Positions 1-9,181 of a stretch of DNA of 64,000 nt are shown in pieces (the stretch's first letter is position 1; every line of letters starts with the position of its first letter). The translations under genes were made by a program, and so were the position numbers. The DNA is from an uncultured Chitinophagaceae bacterium (GTDB lineage: Bacteria; Bacteroidota; Bacteroidia; Chitinophagales; Chitinophagaceae). The stretch spans positions 1 to 64,000 of the forward strand of contig CAIQDX010000004.1 of the NCBI GenBank assembly GCA_903870685.1, given 5' to 3'. Under the pieces are notes generated by a model. It searched no databases. It was given only the letters and a program-made list of their open reading frames with translations, and had not been told where the DNA came from.

Positions 1-654
1 CCATTTGGATATAAGTCCTGCAAAATGTTAGCGCACTTTTATCCTCAAGAATACATCCAAGCAATAGAACAAAATACACTTGGTAATTATGAATTGAACC
101 AAACCGAATTGGATGAGTTCATTGTGATTAATTCAAAGAAAGGACTGGGGGAATTAAATGTGGAAGACCTTCATAATTTGATAAAGTATCTCAAAGAAGA
201 TAAGACGGCTGATAATTCAAGCAGAATAAAAATTATTAGCGCAGTAATAAAACAGATTGAAAAGAACATTGCAGAAACAATGTGTGGCATCATGGGTTCA
301 AAACCAAGTGGATTAGTATTTGATTATTTGAAGAATGAAGATTTCAATAATATCAAAATCATTGATAAAAGAGTTCTAACAGAAACACAATTATATAAAC
401 TGCACCGAGCAAGATGTACCTATAATAGTCGGTTGAAAAGAATTGCAAAGGATATTGGAATTAGTAAGTTGACCAGCCACGTTAGCAGACATTCGTTCGC
501 GTACTATATGTTGAGTTCGGGTTCTACGGTTGAGGAAATATCCCATGCACTTTCACATTCCTCAATTGAAATAACACAGAACTATATCAATCAATTTCCA
601 AGCAAGTTTTCTGATGTGGCATTACAGAGATTTTCTGATAGTTGGAATATATAA
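1..654 (+). CDS. Tyrosine recombinase/integrase, 5'-truncated by the window
   Basis: The reading frame is open to base 1, so only the C-terminal catalytic part is visible. The conserved box II reads H-V-S-R-H (His at 478-480). The later box has LSHSSIEITQNY, with the probable nucleophile Tyr at 583-585. The first catalytic Arg is not obvious in the visible part. Such enzymes integrate and excise mobile elements at short att sites, often in tRNA genes. Its stop codon lies about 30 bp from a complete tRNA-Arg, and a broken tRNA-Arg lies 250 bp further on, so this is probably the integrase of the element whose right end is here. The family is clear; the exact element type (prophage, conjugative element or island) cannot be told. 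Confidence 0.85.
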   Translation, partial: PFGYKSCKMLAHFYPQEYIQAIEQNTLGNYELNQTELDEFIVINSKKGLGELNVEDLHNLIKYLKEDKTADNSSRIKIISAVIKQIEKNIAETMCGIMGSKPSGLVFDYLKNEDFNNIKIIDKRVLTETQLYKLHRARCTYNSRLKRIAKDIGISKLTSHVSRHSFAYYMLSSGSTVEEISHALSHSSIEITQNYINQFPSKFSDVALQRFSDSWNI

Positions 655-680
655 AAAAACCACCCCAATTTTGGAGTGGC
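653..680 (-). terminator. Intrinsic terminator of the tRNA-Arg gene
   Basis: Read on the minus strand, GCCACTCCAAAATTGGGGTGG forms a hairpin (GTGG/CCAC ends and TTGG/CCAA inner pairs, with one mismatch) followed by seven T. It starts 7 bp after the 3' end of the tRNA and overlaps the integrase stop codon, so it would end both the tRNA transcript and opposing transcription. Confidence 0.65.
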
Positions 681-686
681 TTAAAG

Positions 687-758
687 TCGTCCCAACAAGA
701 ATCGAACTTGTATCCAGCGTTTAGGAAACGCTTGTTTTATCCATTAAACTATGGGACG
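687..758 (-). tRNA. tRNA-Arg (anticodon CCT)
   Basis: The minus strand folds as a full cloverleaf. The acceptor is CGTCCCA with TGGGACG and discriminator A. The D arm is GTTT/AAAC with GG in the loop. The anticodon arm is AGCGT-TTCCTAA-ACGCT, giving anticodon CCT, which reads AGG. The T arm is ACAAG-TTCGATT-CTTGT. CCA is not encoded. It sits between the integrase and the broken tRNA-Arg, differs from that fragment at many positions, and has its own terminator. It is therefore probably a copy carried by the integrated element. Confidence 0.93.
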
Positions 759-904
759 AATAATATTCAAAAAAACAATTCTGCTGCACAGTTTGCTACA
801 CAAATAATACAATTATATAATTTCAAATATTCATCATTTTCAACCAAATCCTTATCCAGTTTATATCCTATCAAAACTGTTTTTTTTGTTGAATGTATAA
901 AAAA

Positions 905-941
905 TAGGAAACTCCTATTCTATCCATTGAACTACGGGACC
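905..941 (-). pseudogene. 5' half of a second tRNA-Arg (CCT), broken after position 37
   Basis: Minus strand: acceptor 5' strand GGTCCCG, D arm GTTC/GAAT, then GGAGT-TTCCTA, stopping one base after the anticodon CCT and running into TTTTTTATA. The 3' half (anticodon 3' strand, T arm, acceptor 3' strand) is absent here. The word TAGGAAAC at 905-912 is shared with 722-729 in the complete tRNA. I infer that this is the chromosomal tRNA gene cut by integration, the missing half lying at the other end of the element outside the window. Confidence 0.8.
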
Positions 942-1040
942 AAAAAACATGGCAACAAAAATAGCTGAAACAGATTTAGTTTGCAATTCAAAAAAATCTG
1001 TTTTTGTTTACCTTATCTTTGCTGCCCTCAAAACAATACT

Positions 1041-1691
1041 ATGAAGTTTTACAACATAATTATTAAATATCGTTTTTGGTTGAGTTTACTGGCAATTGTT
1101 TTTGCTGTCACTGTAAATGTTGTATCCGGTTTTTGGCCTTCTTTCATTTTATATTTTATTGCCGTAATTGGATTGTTCAGTCATTTTTTTATTGGCCCAC
1201 TTCGTTTAATTCAGGAACCGATGGAACAAGGCAGAGTAGAAGAAGTAAAGAAAATATTGGAATCAGTTTGGTTTCCGGGTTTGCTGTATACACCTGTTCG
1301 TTCTACATATTATACTATCAAGGGAAACCTTTCTATGATGGAACAGGATTTTGATACTGCCGAAAAACATTTAAAGAAAAGTTCATCTTTAGGTTCTCCG
1401 ATGCCTGAAGCTGAAAGCGCCAATAAATTACAATTAGGAATGATGTCCATGCAAAAAGGCGATTTAAAACAAGCCGAAGGTTATGTGCGTGCAGCCATTC
1501 GTTTGGGAATTTCCGATAAAGAAAGTGAAGCCGTTGCATATTTAAGTATGTGCCAGATTTTTATGAATAAAAGAGAATTCAGAGCGGCGAAGGATTTCTT
1601 TAGAAAAGCAAAAGCATGTAAGCCAAAAACCAAGCAGGTATTGGATCAGATCAAAGAAATAGAAAAATATATTTCTCGAATTCCGGGATAG
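1041..1691 (+). CDS. Membrane-anchored TPR-repeat protein
   Basis: About 216 residues. The first ~55 residues hold two hydrophobic segments (around 8-30 and 33-52). The rest is helical, with TPR-like pairs such as YYTIKGNLSMMEQDFDTAEKHL and LGMMSMQKGDLKQAEGYVRAAI. The ATG at 1041 is preferred to an upstream in-frame start at 981, because the longer version adds a Cys-rich non-homologous stretch running into the tRNA fragment. TPR proteins of this sort are scaffolds; no enzymatic motif is seen. It is the first chromosomal gene beyond the element junction. The specific function is unknown. Confidence 0.75.
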   Translation: MKFYNIIIKYRFWLSLLAIVFAVTVNVVSGFWPSFILYFIAVIGLFSHFFIGPLRLIQEPMEQGRVEEVKKILESVWFPGLLYTPVRSTYYTIKGNLSMMEQDFDTAEKHLKKSSSLGSPMPEAESANKLQLGMMSMQKGDLKQAEGYVRAAIRLGISDKESEAVAYLSMCQIFMNKREFRAAKDFFRKAKACKPKTKQVLDQIKEIEKYISRIPG

Positions 1692-1721
1692 ATCCAATTA
1701 TAATTTTTATCAGTACATAGT

Positions 1722-2357
1722 TTATTTCTGCAAACATTCTTCAATGATTTTTGCAAAATGTTCATGTTCCAAAACATGAATTCGATTTGCTAAATCATCT
1801 CCGGTATCATTAATTAAAACCGGACAAGTTGTTTGAAAGATGATGGAACCATGATCGTATTTATCATCCACATAATGAATAGTAATTCCACTTTCTTTTT
1901 CTTTTGATTGGATAACAGCTTCGTGAACAAAATGTCCGTACATTCCTTTGCCACCATATTTTGGTAATAATGCCGGATGAATATTTATGATTTTATTTGG
2001 ATAGGCTGCAATTAATGCAGATGGTATTTTCCATAAAAATCCGGCCAAGACAATAAAATTAATTTGGGCAGATTTTAATTCGCTTAAATATGCATCTCCA
2101 CGAAAAAATTTTTCTTTCTCAATAATTAAATTGGGTATCTGAAACTCTTTTGCGATTTTTAAAACACCGGCATCGGGTTTATTAGAAACGATCAATGCAA
2201 TCTTTATATCGCTGTGATTTTTGAAATGATCTATAATTTTTCTTGCATTGGTTCCGGTTCCTGAAGCGAAGATGGCTATATGTTTTTTGACACTCAAATT
2301 ATTTGATTTTACGATTGGTATGAACTCTGAAAATATCTTTTTCAAAGATGACTTCAA
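1722..2357 (-). CDS. purN: Phosphoribosylglycinamide formyltransferase (GART)
   Basis: Transfers a formyl group from 10-formyl-THF to GAR in step 3 of purine synthesis, in the cytoplasm. Visible family features are the N-terminal AIFASGTGTNARKII nucleotide-binding strand, the catalytic NIHPALLP (Asn-x-His) and the downstream YDHGSII (catalytic Asp). The annotated ATG gives a ~25-residue N-terminal extension compared with usual PurN. A TTG start at Leu22 would give a family-sized protein, so the true start is uncertain. It stands alone, convergent with the TPR gene and divergent from the respiratory operon. Confidence 0.93.
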   Translation of the reverse strand: MKSSLKKIFSEFIPIVKSNNLSVKKHIAIFASGTGTNARKIIDHFKNHSDIKIALIVSNKPDAGVLKIAKEFQIPNLIIEKEKFFRGDAYLSELKSAQINFIVLAGFLWKIPSALIAAYPNKIINIHPALLPKYGGKGMYGHFVHEAVIQSKEKESGITIHYVDDKYDHGSIIFQTTCPVLINDTGDDLANRIHVLEHEHFAKIIEECLQK

Positions 2358-2493
2358 TATTTATTTAAATGGTTCTTCTTAAAAACCGCGTATTGTAATA
2401 AGAAATTGCTTACAAAACAATGATAAAAAAATGAAGAAATCGTATTCGTCATCTAAAAACCAAGCCAGATAAGGCTAAAAAAATTTTTTTCAC

Positions 2494-2527
2494 ATTGAAT
2501 TATTATGCTTGTACTCCCCTATTTTTG
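2494..2527 (+). promoter_or_regulatory. Probable promoter of the act-cox operon
   Basis: TATTTTTG at 2520-2527 matches the Bacteroidota -7 element TAnnTTTG exactly. ATTG at 2494-2497 is a possible -33 element, with a spacing of 22 that is slightly long. The start codon of actA is about 50 bp downstream. No other element is evident in the 224-bp gap. Confidence 0.5.
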
Positions 2528-2581
2528 CAGGCGTTCATGGTATTTTTTCTTCACTAAGAACAATAGATAATAGATTGTGAT

Positions 2582-3826
2582 ATGATATCTCACAGAAGTA
2601 CAACCAAGACTATAATACTCAGTACAATTATTTTCCTGAGCTTTTCTTTCGGCAATATAGCGAAAGCACAAGATGGTAAAGCCCTCTTTTCTCAAAACTG
2701 CGCTGCTTGTCACGCTATTGATAAAAGACTTACAGGACCTGCATTATTAGGTGTTCAGGATAGATGGCCTGATCAAAAAAAATTGTATTCGTGGATCAAA
2801 AACAATCAGGCATTCCTGAAAACAGGGGATGCTTATGCGAACAATTTGTACAATGAATTTGGCAAAGTTCCCATGAATCTTTTTCCTAATTTAACTGATG
2901 CTGAAATTGGAGCCATTTTAAAATACATTAAAGATTGGAAACCTGCTGCTGCACCAACAGTCGGTGCAAATACTCCTGCACCTGAAGGCGACAGCACTTT
3001 ATTATTTGGCATTCTTACTTTAATTCTTGCCATCATCGCATTTACTTTGATGCAGGTTAATAGTAATTTAAGAAAACTATCTGCTGATAAAGATGGGGAA
3101 GCTTATCCAGAGCCTGTTCCTTTTTGGAAGAACAAAGCTTACATAGCATTCGTGACAATCGTACTCTTTTTAGTAGGCGGTTATTTTACAACAAAAGGTG
3201 CCATAGGATTGGGTCGTAACAAAAACTATCAGCCAGAACAACCGATCATGTATTCTCATAAAGTACATGCCGGTATCAATCAAGTTAACTGTTTGTATTG
3301 TCACGGTGGAGCACAGGATAGCAAACATGCAAGTATTCCTTCATTGAATGTTTGTATGAATTGCCATATGGCGATCAATGAGTATAAAGGACCAAAATTT
3401 TATACCGAAGAAGGAGCCGAAGTTGATGGAACTGCTCAAATAAAAAAATTATACGAATACGCAGGATTCACTCCTGGTAAGCCTTGGGATCCTTCTCAAG
3501 CAAAACCTATTGAATGGGTTAAAATTCATAATCTTCCTGATCACGTTTACTTTAATCACTCACAACATATTAAAGCCGGTAAAGTACAATGTCAAACATG
3601 TCATGGTGAAATCACTAACATGGATGAAGTAAAACAATTTGCTGATTTAAGTATGGGTTGGTGTATTAACTGTCACAGAGAAACAAAAGTGCAGTTTAAA
3701 GAAAACGGTTTCTACAGTATCTATGAAAAATATCATGAAGATTTGAAGAATGGAAAAATCGACAGTGCGAAAGGAATTACTGTAGAAAAGATTGGTGGAA
3801 CTGAATGTCAAAAATGTCACTATTAA
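2582..3826 (+). CDS. actA: Alternative complex III subunit A, multiheme cytochrome c
   Basis: Electron-transfer subunit of the quinol:cytochrome c oxidoreductase (ACIII). A signal peptide (residues ~8-30) is followed by a single-heme cytochrome domain with CAACH at 40-44. Next come hydrophobic segments near residues 138-158 and 185-205, then a periplasmic domain with five further motifs: CLYCH, CMNCH, CQTCH, CINCH and CQKCH. In all, six CxxCH sites are seen. The classical ActA is pentaheme; here a mono-heme domain is fused in front. It is the first gene of the act-cox operon. Confidence 0.9.
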   Translation: MISHRSTTKTIILSTIIFLSFSFGNIAKAQDGKALFSQNCAACHAIDKRLTGPALLGVQDRWPDQKKLYSWIKNNQAFLKTGDAYANNLYNEFGKVPMNLFPNLTDAEIGAILKYIKDWKPAAAPTVGANTPAPEGDSTLLFGILTLILAIIAFTLMQVNSNLRKLSADKDGEAYPEPVPFWKNKAYIAFVTIVLFLVGGYFTTKGAIGLGRNKNYQPEQPIMYSHKVHAGINQVNCLYCHGGAQDSKHASIPSLNVCMNCHMAINEYKGPKFYTEEGAEVDGTAQIKKLYEYAGFTPGKPWDPSQAKPIEWVKIHNLPDHVYFNHSQHIKAGKVQCQTCHGEITNMDEVKQFADLSMGWCINCHRETKVQFKENGFYSIYEKYHEDLKNGKIDSAKGITVEKIGGTECQKCHY

Positions 3827-3873
3827 TTTAAATTGAAAATTGCTCTTAATAAAGCAATCAATCAACATAAACT

Positions 3874-6800
3874 ATGAGCGAGAAAAAGTATTGGCAAAGT
3901 TTTGGAGAATTAAATAATTCTGAAGCTTATCAGCAATCGGCTAAAGATGAATTCGCAGAAGAATTACCTGTTGAAGCTAATGATAAAGGCTTCTTAGAAT
4001 CAGCAACTCCACGCAGAGATTTCTTAAAATATTTAGGTTTCAGTACTGCGGCAGCGGCACTTGCAGCAAGTTGCGAAACACCTGTAAAAAAAGCAATTCC
4101 TTTTGTAAATAAACCAGAGGATATTGTTCCCGGCGTGTCTAATTATTATGCCACTACATATGTACAAGATGGTGATGTGGTAAGCATTTTAGCGAAAGTG
4201 AGAGATGGTCGTCCCATTAAAATTGAAGGCAATGAATTAAGCCCTGTTACAGGTGGCGGAACATCTGCAAGAGTGCAGGCTTCGGTTTTAGATTTATATG
4301 ATACTGCAAGATTACGTTTCCCGACAATTGGAGTTGGAGCCGATGCAAAAGAAGTAACATTCGAAGCAATTGATAAAGCGGTTGGCGAAGCGTTATTGGC
4401 GAAAAGTTTAAATGTTGTTATTCTTACAGATAGCATTACATCGCCTTCTACAAAAGCAATACTTGGTGAAATTTCTGCAAAATATAATACGGTAAAACAT
4501 GTAGTGTATAATGCAGTTTCATACAGTGGTATTTTATTAGCTAATGAAGCTACATTCGGTAAAAAAGTTATTCCTTCTTATCGTTTCGATAATGCAAAAG
4601 TTATTGTGAGTTTAAGTGCAGATTTTTTGGGCACATGGTTAAGTCCGATTGAATTTGCAAAACAATATGCAAAAGGAAAAAAGATAAATGAGAAGAAACC
4701 TGAGATGAGCAAACACATTCATTTTGAAAGTGTGGCAAGTTTAACAGGTTCAAATGCTGATGAAAGATATTTACATCGTCCATCAGAAGCAGGTGCAGTT
4801 GCATTGGGTTTATTGAATGCAATTAACGGACAGACAGTTTCTGTTAGTGATCCCAAATTAAAAAATCAAATCACTAAAACTGCAAAAATTTTAGCAGATC
4901 ACAAAGGCGAGGCTTTGGTAGTTAGTGGAAGTAATGATGTGAATGTTCAAATTATTGTGAACGCAATTAATGAAGCCTTACAATCAAATGGTAAAACAAT
5001 TGATTGGTCAACTACTTATAATACACGTCAGGGTATTGATGCTGATTTTGCAAAATTAGTTGATGATATGAACGCGGGTAATGTTGGTGCATTATTGATT
5101 TATGGTGCTAATCCTGCTTACACTTGGTTTGATGCCGATAAATTTAAAACCGGCCTGAAAAAAGTTGCTGTTACAGTTTCATTCAATCCAAAAAATGATG
5201 AAACCACGCAGCTTTGTAAATATGTAATTCCCGATCATCATTATTTAGAAAGTTGGGGTGATGCAGAAGTGAAGACAGGACATTTTTCTTTTCTTCAACC
5301 AACCATTGCACCGTTATTTAAAACGCGTCAATGGCAGGATAGTTTATTGAAATGGAGTGGTTCAACTTCTGATTATGTTACTTATTTAAAAACATATTGG
5401 GGTAATAAGGTTGGTGGCGAAAATGGATGGAATAAAGTTTTGCAGGATGGTGTGATTAATCCTTCAGCAACTTCTTTTTCTTCAGCAACATTTAATAGCA
5501 GTGCAATTGCTGCAGCTACTGCTGCCATTGGTTCTGCGAAGAAGGGTGGCAAGTTTGAATTAGTGTTATACGAAAAAATAAGTGTTGGCGTAAATGGTGC
5601 ATCAAACCCTTGGTTACAAGAATTACCCGATCCGGTTACAAGAGCAACTTGGGATAACTATGTTATTGTTTCTCCTGCTTTGGCAAAAGATTTATTAAAG
5701 ATCGATTTAACTAATAATGGTCAGGCAGATGCTTACGAAGTACAACCTCCAAAGAAAGTTGTTAAAGTAACAGTGAATGGAAAATCAGTTTCATTACCTG
5801 CATTAATTATTCCGGGTACTGAAGCAAATACAATTGGTATTGCAATTGGTTACGGTCGTACAAAAGAAATTGGAAAATCTGCAGAAGATACCGGAAAAAA
5901 TGTTTTTGGATTTTCAAGTTTAAATGCCGGAACAATAAATTTTTCTGTTGCTGATGTTACAGTTGAATTGACAGATGATTTGTATAAAGTTGCATTAACA
6001 CAAACACACGGACAATATAATACTGCTCAAGGTAATCGTACAGAAATAATGAAAGAATTGACTTTGGCCGACTTTAAAAAAGAGCCAAATGGAATTCTTG
6101 AAGACAGAGATAAAGAGTTAGCTCCTTATGGTGGTTTAAAAGATTTCGAGAAGAACGGAACCATCTATCCATATTATGATAAACCAGGTATTCATTGGGG
6201 AATGAGTGTTGACTTAAACTCTTGTACCGGTTGTGCAGCCTGCGTTGTAGCTTGTCATGCAGAAAATAATGTATCTGTAGTTGGCAAACCTGAAGTATTG
6301 CGTTTTCACGATATGCATTGGTTGCGCATTGATCGTTATTATACCGGCGATCTAGAAAATCCAAAAGTTGTTTTTCAACCAATGATGTGTCAGCATTGTG
6401 ATAATGCTCCTTGCGAAAATGTTTGTCCTGTTGCAGCAACAAATCACAGCAGCGAAGGATTAAATCAAATGACTTATAATCGTTGTATCGGTACAAGATA
6501 TTGTGCCAACAACTGTCCTTATAAAGTGCGTCGTTTTAACTGGGCTGATTATACAGGTGCTGATAGTTTCCCTGATAATCAAGTTGGAATTGTAAATGAT
6601 GTTGTTTTGAATATGAACGATGACTTAACACGGATGGTATTAAATCCTGATGTTACTGTTCGTTCTCGTGGTGTGATTGAAAAATGTTCTTTCTGTGTTC
6701 AACGTTTACAAGAAGGAAAATTAAAAGCGAAGAAAGAAAGCAGGCCATTACTTGATAGTGATATTAAAACTGCATGTCAGCAATCTTGTCCAACTGATGC

Positions 6801-7017
6801 CATTGTTTTTGGTAATGCAAATAATCAACACAGTGCAATAACAATTGCAAGAACAGAAAATGCTTTACGTACTTTCTATTCGTTAGAACAATTGCATGTT
6901 TTACCAAACGTGAATTATTTGGCAAAAGTTAGAAACCTTGATAGTGAAGAAAAAGATGAGTGGTTGAAAGATGACAAGAAAGAAGATAAAAAAGCAGAAC
7001 CAGCAGAAAAAAAATAA
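3874..7017 (+). CDS. actB: Alternative complex III iron-sulfur subunit B
   Basis: 1047 residues. The N-terminus has a Tat-like RRDFLKYLGF motif and a lipobox-like ALAASC. It is followed by a molybdopterin-oxidoreductase-like domain (~80-720) that in this family carries no molybdenum cofactor. The C-terminal ferredoxin-like domain (~780-1000) has the cysteine clusters CTGCAACVVAC, CQHCDNAPCENVCP, CIGTRYCANNCP and CSFCVQ...CQQSCP, enough for four Fe-S clusters. The tail is lysine/glutamate-rich. It passes electrons from ActC towards the ActA hemes on the periplasmic face. It lies 47 bp after actA. Confidence 0.93.
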   Translation: MSEKKYWQSFGELNNSEAYQQSAKDEFAEELPVEANDKGFLESATPRRDFLKYLGFSTAAAALAASCETPVKKAIPFVNKPEDIVPGVSNYYATTYVQDGDVVSILAKVRDGRPIKIEGNELSPVTGGGTSARVQASVLDLYDTARLRFPTIGVGADAKEVTFEAIDKAVGEALLAKSLNVVILTDSITSPSTKAILGEISAKYNTVKHVVYNAVSYSGILLANEATFGKKVIPSYRFDNAKVIVSLSADFLGTWLSPIEFAKQYAKGKKINEKKPEMSKHIHFESVASLTGSNADERYLHRPSEAGAVALGLLNAINGQTVSVSDPKLKNQITKTAKILADHKGEALVVSGSNDVNVQIIVNAINEALQSNGKTIDWSTTYNTRQGIDADFAKLVDDMNAGNVGALLIYGANPAYTWFDADKFKTGLKKVAVTVSFNPKNDETTQLCKYVIPDHHYLESWGDAEVKTGHFSFLQPTIAPLFKTRQWQDSLLKWSGSTSDYVTYLKTYWGNKVGGENGWNKVLQDGVINPSATSFSSATFNSSAIAAATAAIGSAKKGGKFELVLYEKISVGVNGASNPWLQELPDPVTRATWDNYVIVSPALAKDLLKIDLTNNGQADAYEVQPPKKVVKVTVNGKSVSLPALIIPGTEANTIGIAIGYGRTKEIGKSAEDTGKNVFGFSSLNAGTINFSVADVTVELTDDLYKVALTQTHGQYNTAQGNRTEIMKELTLADFKKEPNGILEDRDKELAPYGGLKDFEKNGTIYPYYDKPGIHWGMSVDLNSCTGCAACVVACHAENNVSVVGKPEVLRFHDMHWLRIDRYYTGDLENPKVVFQPMMCQHCDNAPCENVCPVAATNHSSEGLNQMTYNRCIGTRYCANNCPYKVRRFNWADYTGADSFPDNQVGIVNDVVLNMNDDLTRMVLNPDVTVRSRGVIEKCSFCVQRLQEGKLKAKKESRPLLDSDIKTACQQSCPTDAIVFGNANNQHSAITIARTENALRTFYSLEQLHVLPNVNYLAKVRNLDSEEKDEWLKDDKKEDKKAEPAEKK

Positions 7018-7060
7018 AATATTTCAATCGGATAAAACCGGTTTTAAATAAGCAAACCAG

Positions 7061-8530
7061 ATGCATTTAAAGTACGAATCACAGCTAAGAGAACCGTTGG
7101 TGTATGGTACAAAAACCTATCACGATGTAACGGAAGATATTGTTCGCCCTATCGAAGCTAAGCCAAGTAAACTTTGGTATATTGGCTTTTACATTGCAGT
7201 AGCATTATTGTTGTTTGGTATTTATTCCATTTACAGAGATGTTACTTATGGTATTGGTCAGTGGAACTTAAATAAAACAATTGGATGGGGTTGGGATATC
7301 ACCAACTTTGTGTGGTGGGTAGGTATTGGTCATGCCGGTACTTTAATTTCTGCGATCTTATTATTATTCCGTCAAGGATGGAGAACAGGTGTAAACCGTG
7401 CTGCAGAAGCGATGACAATTTTTGCGGTGATGTGTGCCGGACAATTTCCTATTTGGCATATGGGTCGTGTATGGATGGCATTCTTCGTATTACCTTATGC
7501 AAATACTCGTGGTCCTTTATGGGTGAATTTTAATTCGCCATTGTTGTGGGATGTGTTTGCAATATCAACTTATTTTACTGTTTCATTATTATTCTGGTAT
7601 AGTGGTTTATTACCTGATCTGGCAACAGTTCGTGATCGTGCAAAAACCAAACTGCGTAAGCATTTATATGGTGTTGCATCATTTGGTTGGACGGGTTCTA
7701 CAAAACATTGGCAAAGACATGAATCATTATCATTGGTGTTAGCGGGTTTATCAACTCCGTTGGTATTATCGGTACATACAATTGTATCATTCGACTTTGC
7801 TACATCTGTTGTTCCGGGTTGGCATACAACCATCTTCCCACCATACTTTGTTGCCGGTGCGATCTTCTCGGGATTTGCAATGGTGCAATCATTGATGGTA
7901 ATTATCAGAAAAGTTTTTGGAATGGAAGATTACATTACCATGGGTCACATTGAAGCAATGAATAAAGTAATTGTTTTAACGGGATCGATAGTTGGTGTTG
8001 CTTATTTAACAGAATTATTCATGGGTTGGTATAGTCAAAATAAATATGAAGGATATACTTTTTGGTATAGTCGTGCAAATTTATTTAGTCCTTATGGATG
8101 GAGTTATTGGGGAATGATGGCGTGCAATGTTTTAAGTCCGCAAATATTCTGGTTCCGTAAAATGAGAAGAAATTTATTTGTTACATTCTTTATGAGTGTG
8201 ATCGTAAATATTGGTATGTGGTTCGAACGTTTTGTAATTATCGTTACATCATTGTATCGGGATTACCTTCCTTCTGCATGGTCTGTTTATTATAGTCCTT
8301 CTATTTGGGAAATAGGATTTTACTTAGGAACATTCGGATTATTCTTTACATGCTTCTTCTTGTTTGCAAAATATTTTCCTGTTATTGCTATCGCTGAAAT
8401 TAAATATGTATTGAAGACAACAGGTGAAAGTTATAAAGGCAAGATGGGTCATTTGGAACATGTTCCTGCAGAGGTTTTTGCTCATAGTGGACATGGACAT
8501 ACTATTGTTGAAAACGATGGAGCGAATTAA
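7061..8530 (+). CDS. actC: Alternative complex III integral membrane subunit C (NrfD/PsrC family)
   Basis: 489 residues with about ten hydrophobic helices. It belongs to the NrfD/PsrC-type family, which forms the quinol site and possibly a proton path in ACIII. Recognisable parts are WNLNKTIGWGWDITNFVWWVGIGHAG near residues 66-92 and the polar residues within later helices. The C-terminus ends in a short hydrophilic tail. It is preceded by actB (43 bp) and followed by actD, in the standard ACIII gene order. Confidence 0.93.
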   Translation: MHLKYESQLREPLVYGTKTYHDVTEDIVRPIEAKPSKLWYIGFYIAVALLLFGIYSIYRDVTYGIGQWNLNKTIGWGWDITNFVWWVGIGHAGTLISAILLLFRQGWRTGVNRAAEAMTIFAVMCAGQFPIWHMGRVWMAFFVLPYANTRGPLWVNFNSPLLWDVFAISTYFTVSLLFWYSGLLPDLATVRDRAKTKLRKHLYGVASFGWTGSTKHWQRHESLSLVLAGLSTPLVLSVHTIVSFDFATSVVPGWHTTIFPPYFVAGAIFSGFAMVQSLMVIIRKVFGMEDYITMGHIEAMNKVIVLTGSIVGVAYLTELFMGWYSQNKYEGYTFWYSRANLFSPYGWSYWGMMACNVLSPQIFWFRKMRRNLFVTFFMSVIVNIGMWFERFVIIVTSLYRDYLPSAWSVYYSPSIWEIGFYLGTFGLFFTCFFLFAKYFPVIAIAEIKYVLKTTGESYKGKMGHLEHVPAEVFAHSGHGHTIVENDGAN

Positions 8531-8579
8531 TTAATAAAGATTATTTCTTAACAATAAATTCCTGAAAGGGAAGATTGAT

Positions 8580-9167
8580 ATGGCAAAAAAGAAATTCGTA
8601 GTTGGTTGTTTTGATGATGAAGCAACTTTATTTCCTGCAGTGAAAAAAGTACGCACAGCAGGATATAAAATTCATGATGTGTATACACCATTTGCGGTGC
8701 ATGGCTTAGATCATGAAATGGGATTACGCGAAACAAGTTTACATACAGCCGGTTTTATTTATGGTATTACAGGTACAACAACAGCATTAAGTTTTATCAG
8801 TTGGATATTAACTTACGACTGGCCTTTAAACATTGGCGGTAAACCACATTTTGCATTGCCTGCATGGATACCGATCATTTTTGAATTGACAGTTTTATTT
8901 GCTGCAGTTGGTATGGTTCTTACATTTTGTTATTTATGTCAATTATCACCCTTCATAAAAAAACATCATTTTCATGCAAGAGCAACAGATGATTTATTTG
9001 TGATGGTGATTGAAACAACAGATAAAACAAATGTTGAAGATTTGAAAGCATTTTTATCAAATGCAGGTGCAGTTGAAACTGATGTACAAATTGCTGAAGA
9101 AGGTTGGTGGTTAGGAAGATATGATAAAGACCAAGTTCCTTTTCAAAATAAAATTGTTGCTGCTTAA
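8580..9167 (+). CDS. actD: Alternative complex III subunit D (DUF3341)
   Basis: 195 residues. A soluble N-terminus (KKKFVVGCFDDEATLFPAV) leads to two transmembrane helices (~60-85 and 100-122) and a soluble tail. This is the DUF3341 layout of ActD, a cytoplasmic-side accessory subunit without cofactors. It is located between actC and actE, as in other Bacteroidota. The function beyond assembly and stability is not shown by the sequence. Confidence 0.9.
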   Translation: MAKKKFVVGCFDDEATLFPAVKKVRTAGYKIHDVYTPFAVHGLDHEMGLRETSLHTAGFIYGITGTTTALSFISWILTYDWPLNIGGKPHFALPAWIPIIFELTVLFAAVGMVLTFCYLCQLSPFIKKHHFHARATDDLFVMVIETTDKTNVEDLKAFLSNAGAVETDVQIAEEGWWLGRYDKDQVPFQNKIVAA

Positions 9168-9181
9168 TTAATAAGAATTGA

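Noticed and set aside
642-968. A 108-codon frame across the tRNA region
   Set aside because: It runs through the complete tRNA and the tRNA fragment on the opposite strand; its repeated Tyr-Pro-Leu-Asn motif is just the two tRNA copies translated.
2519-2713. Minus-strand frame over the actA start
   Set aside because: It is a shadow of actA and its promoter; no family features.
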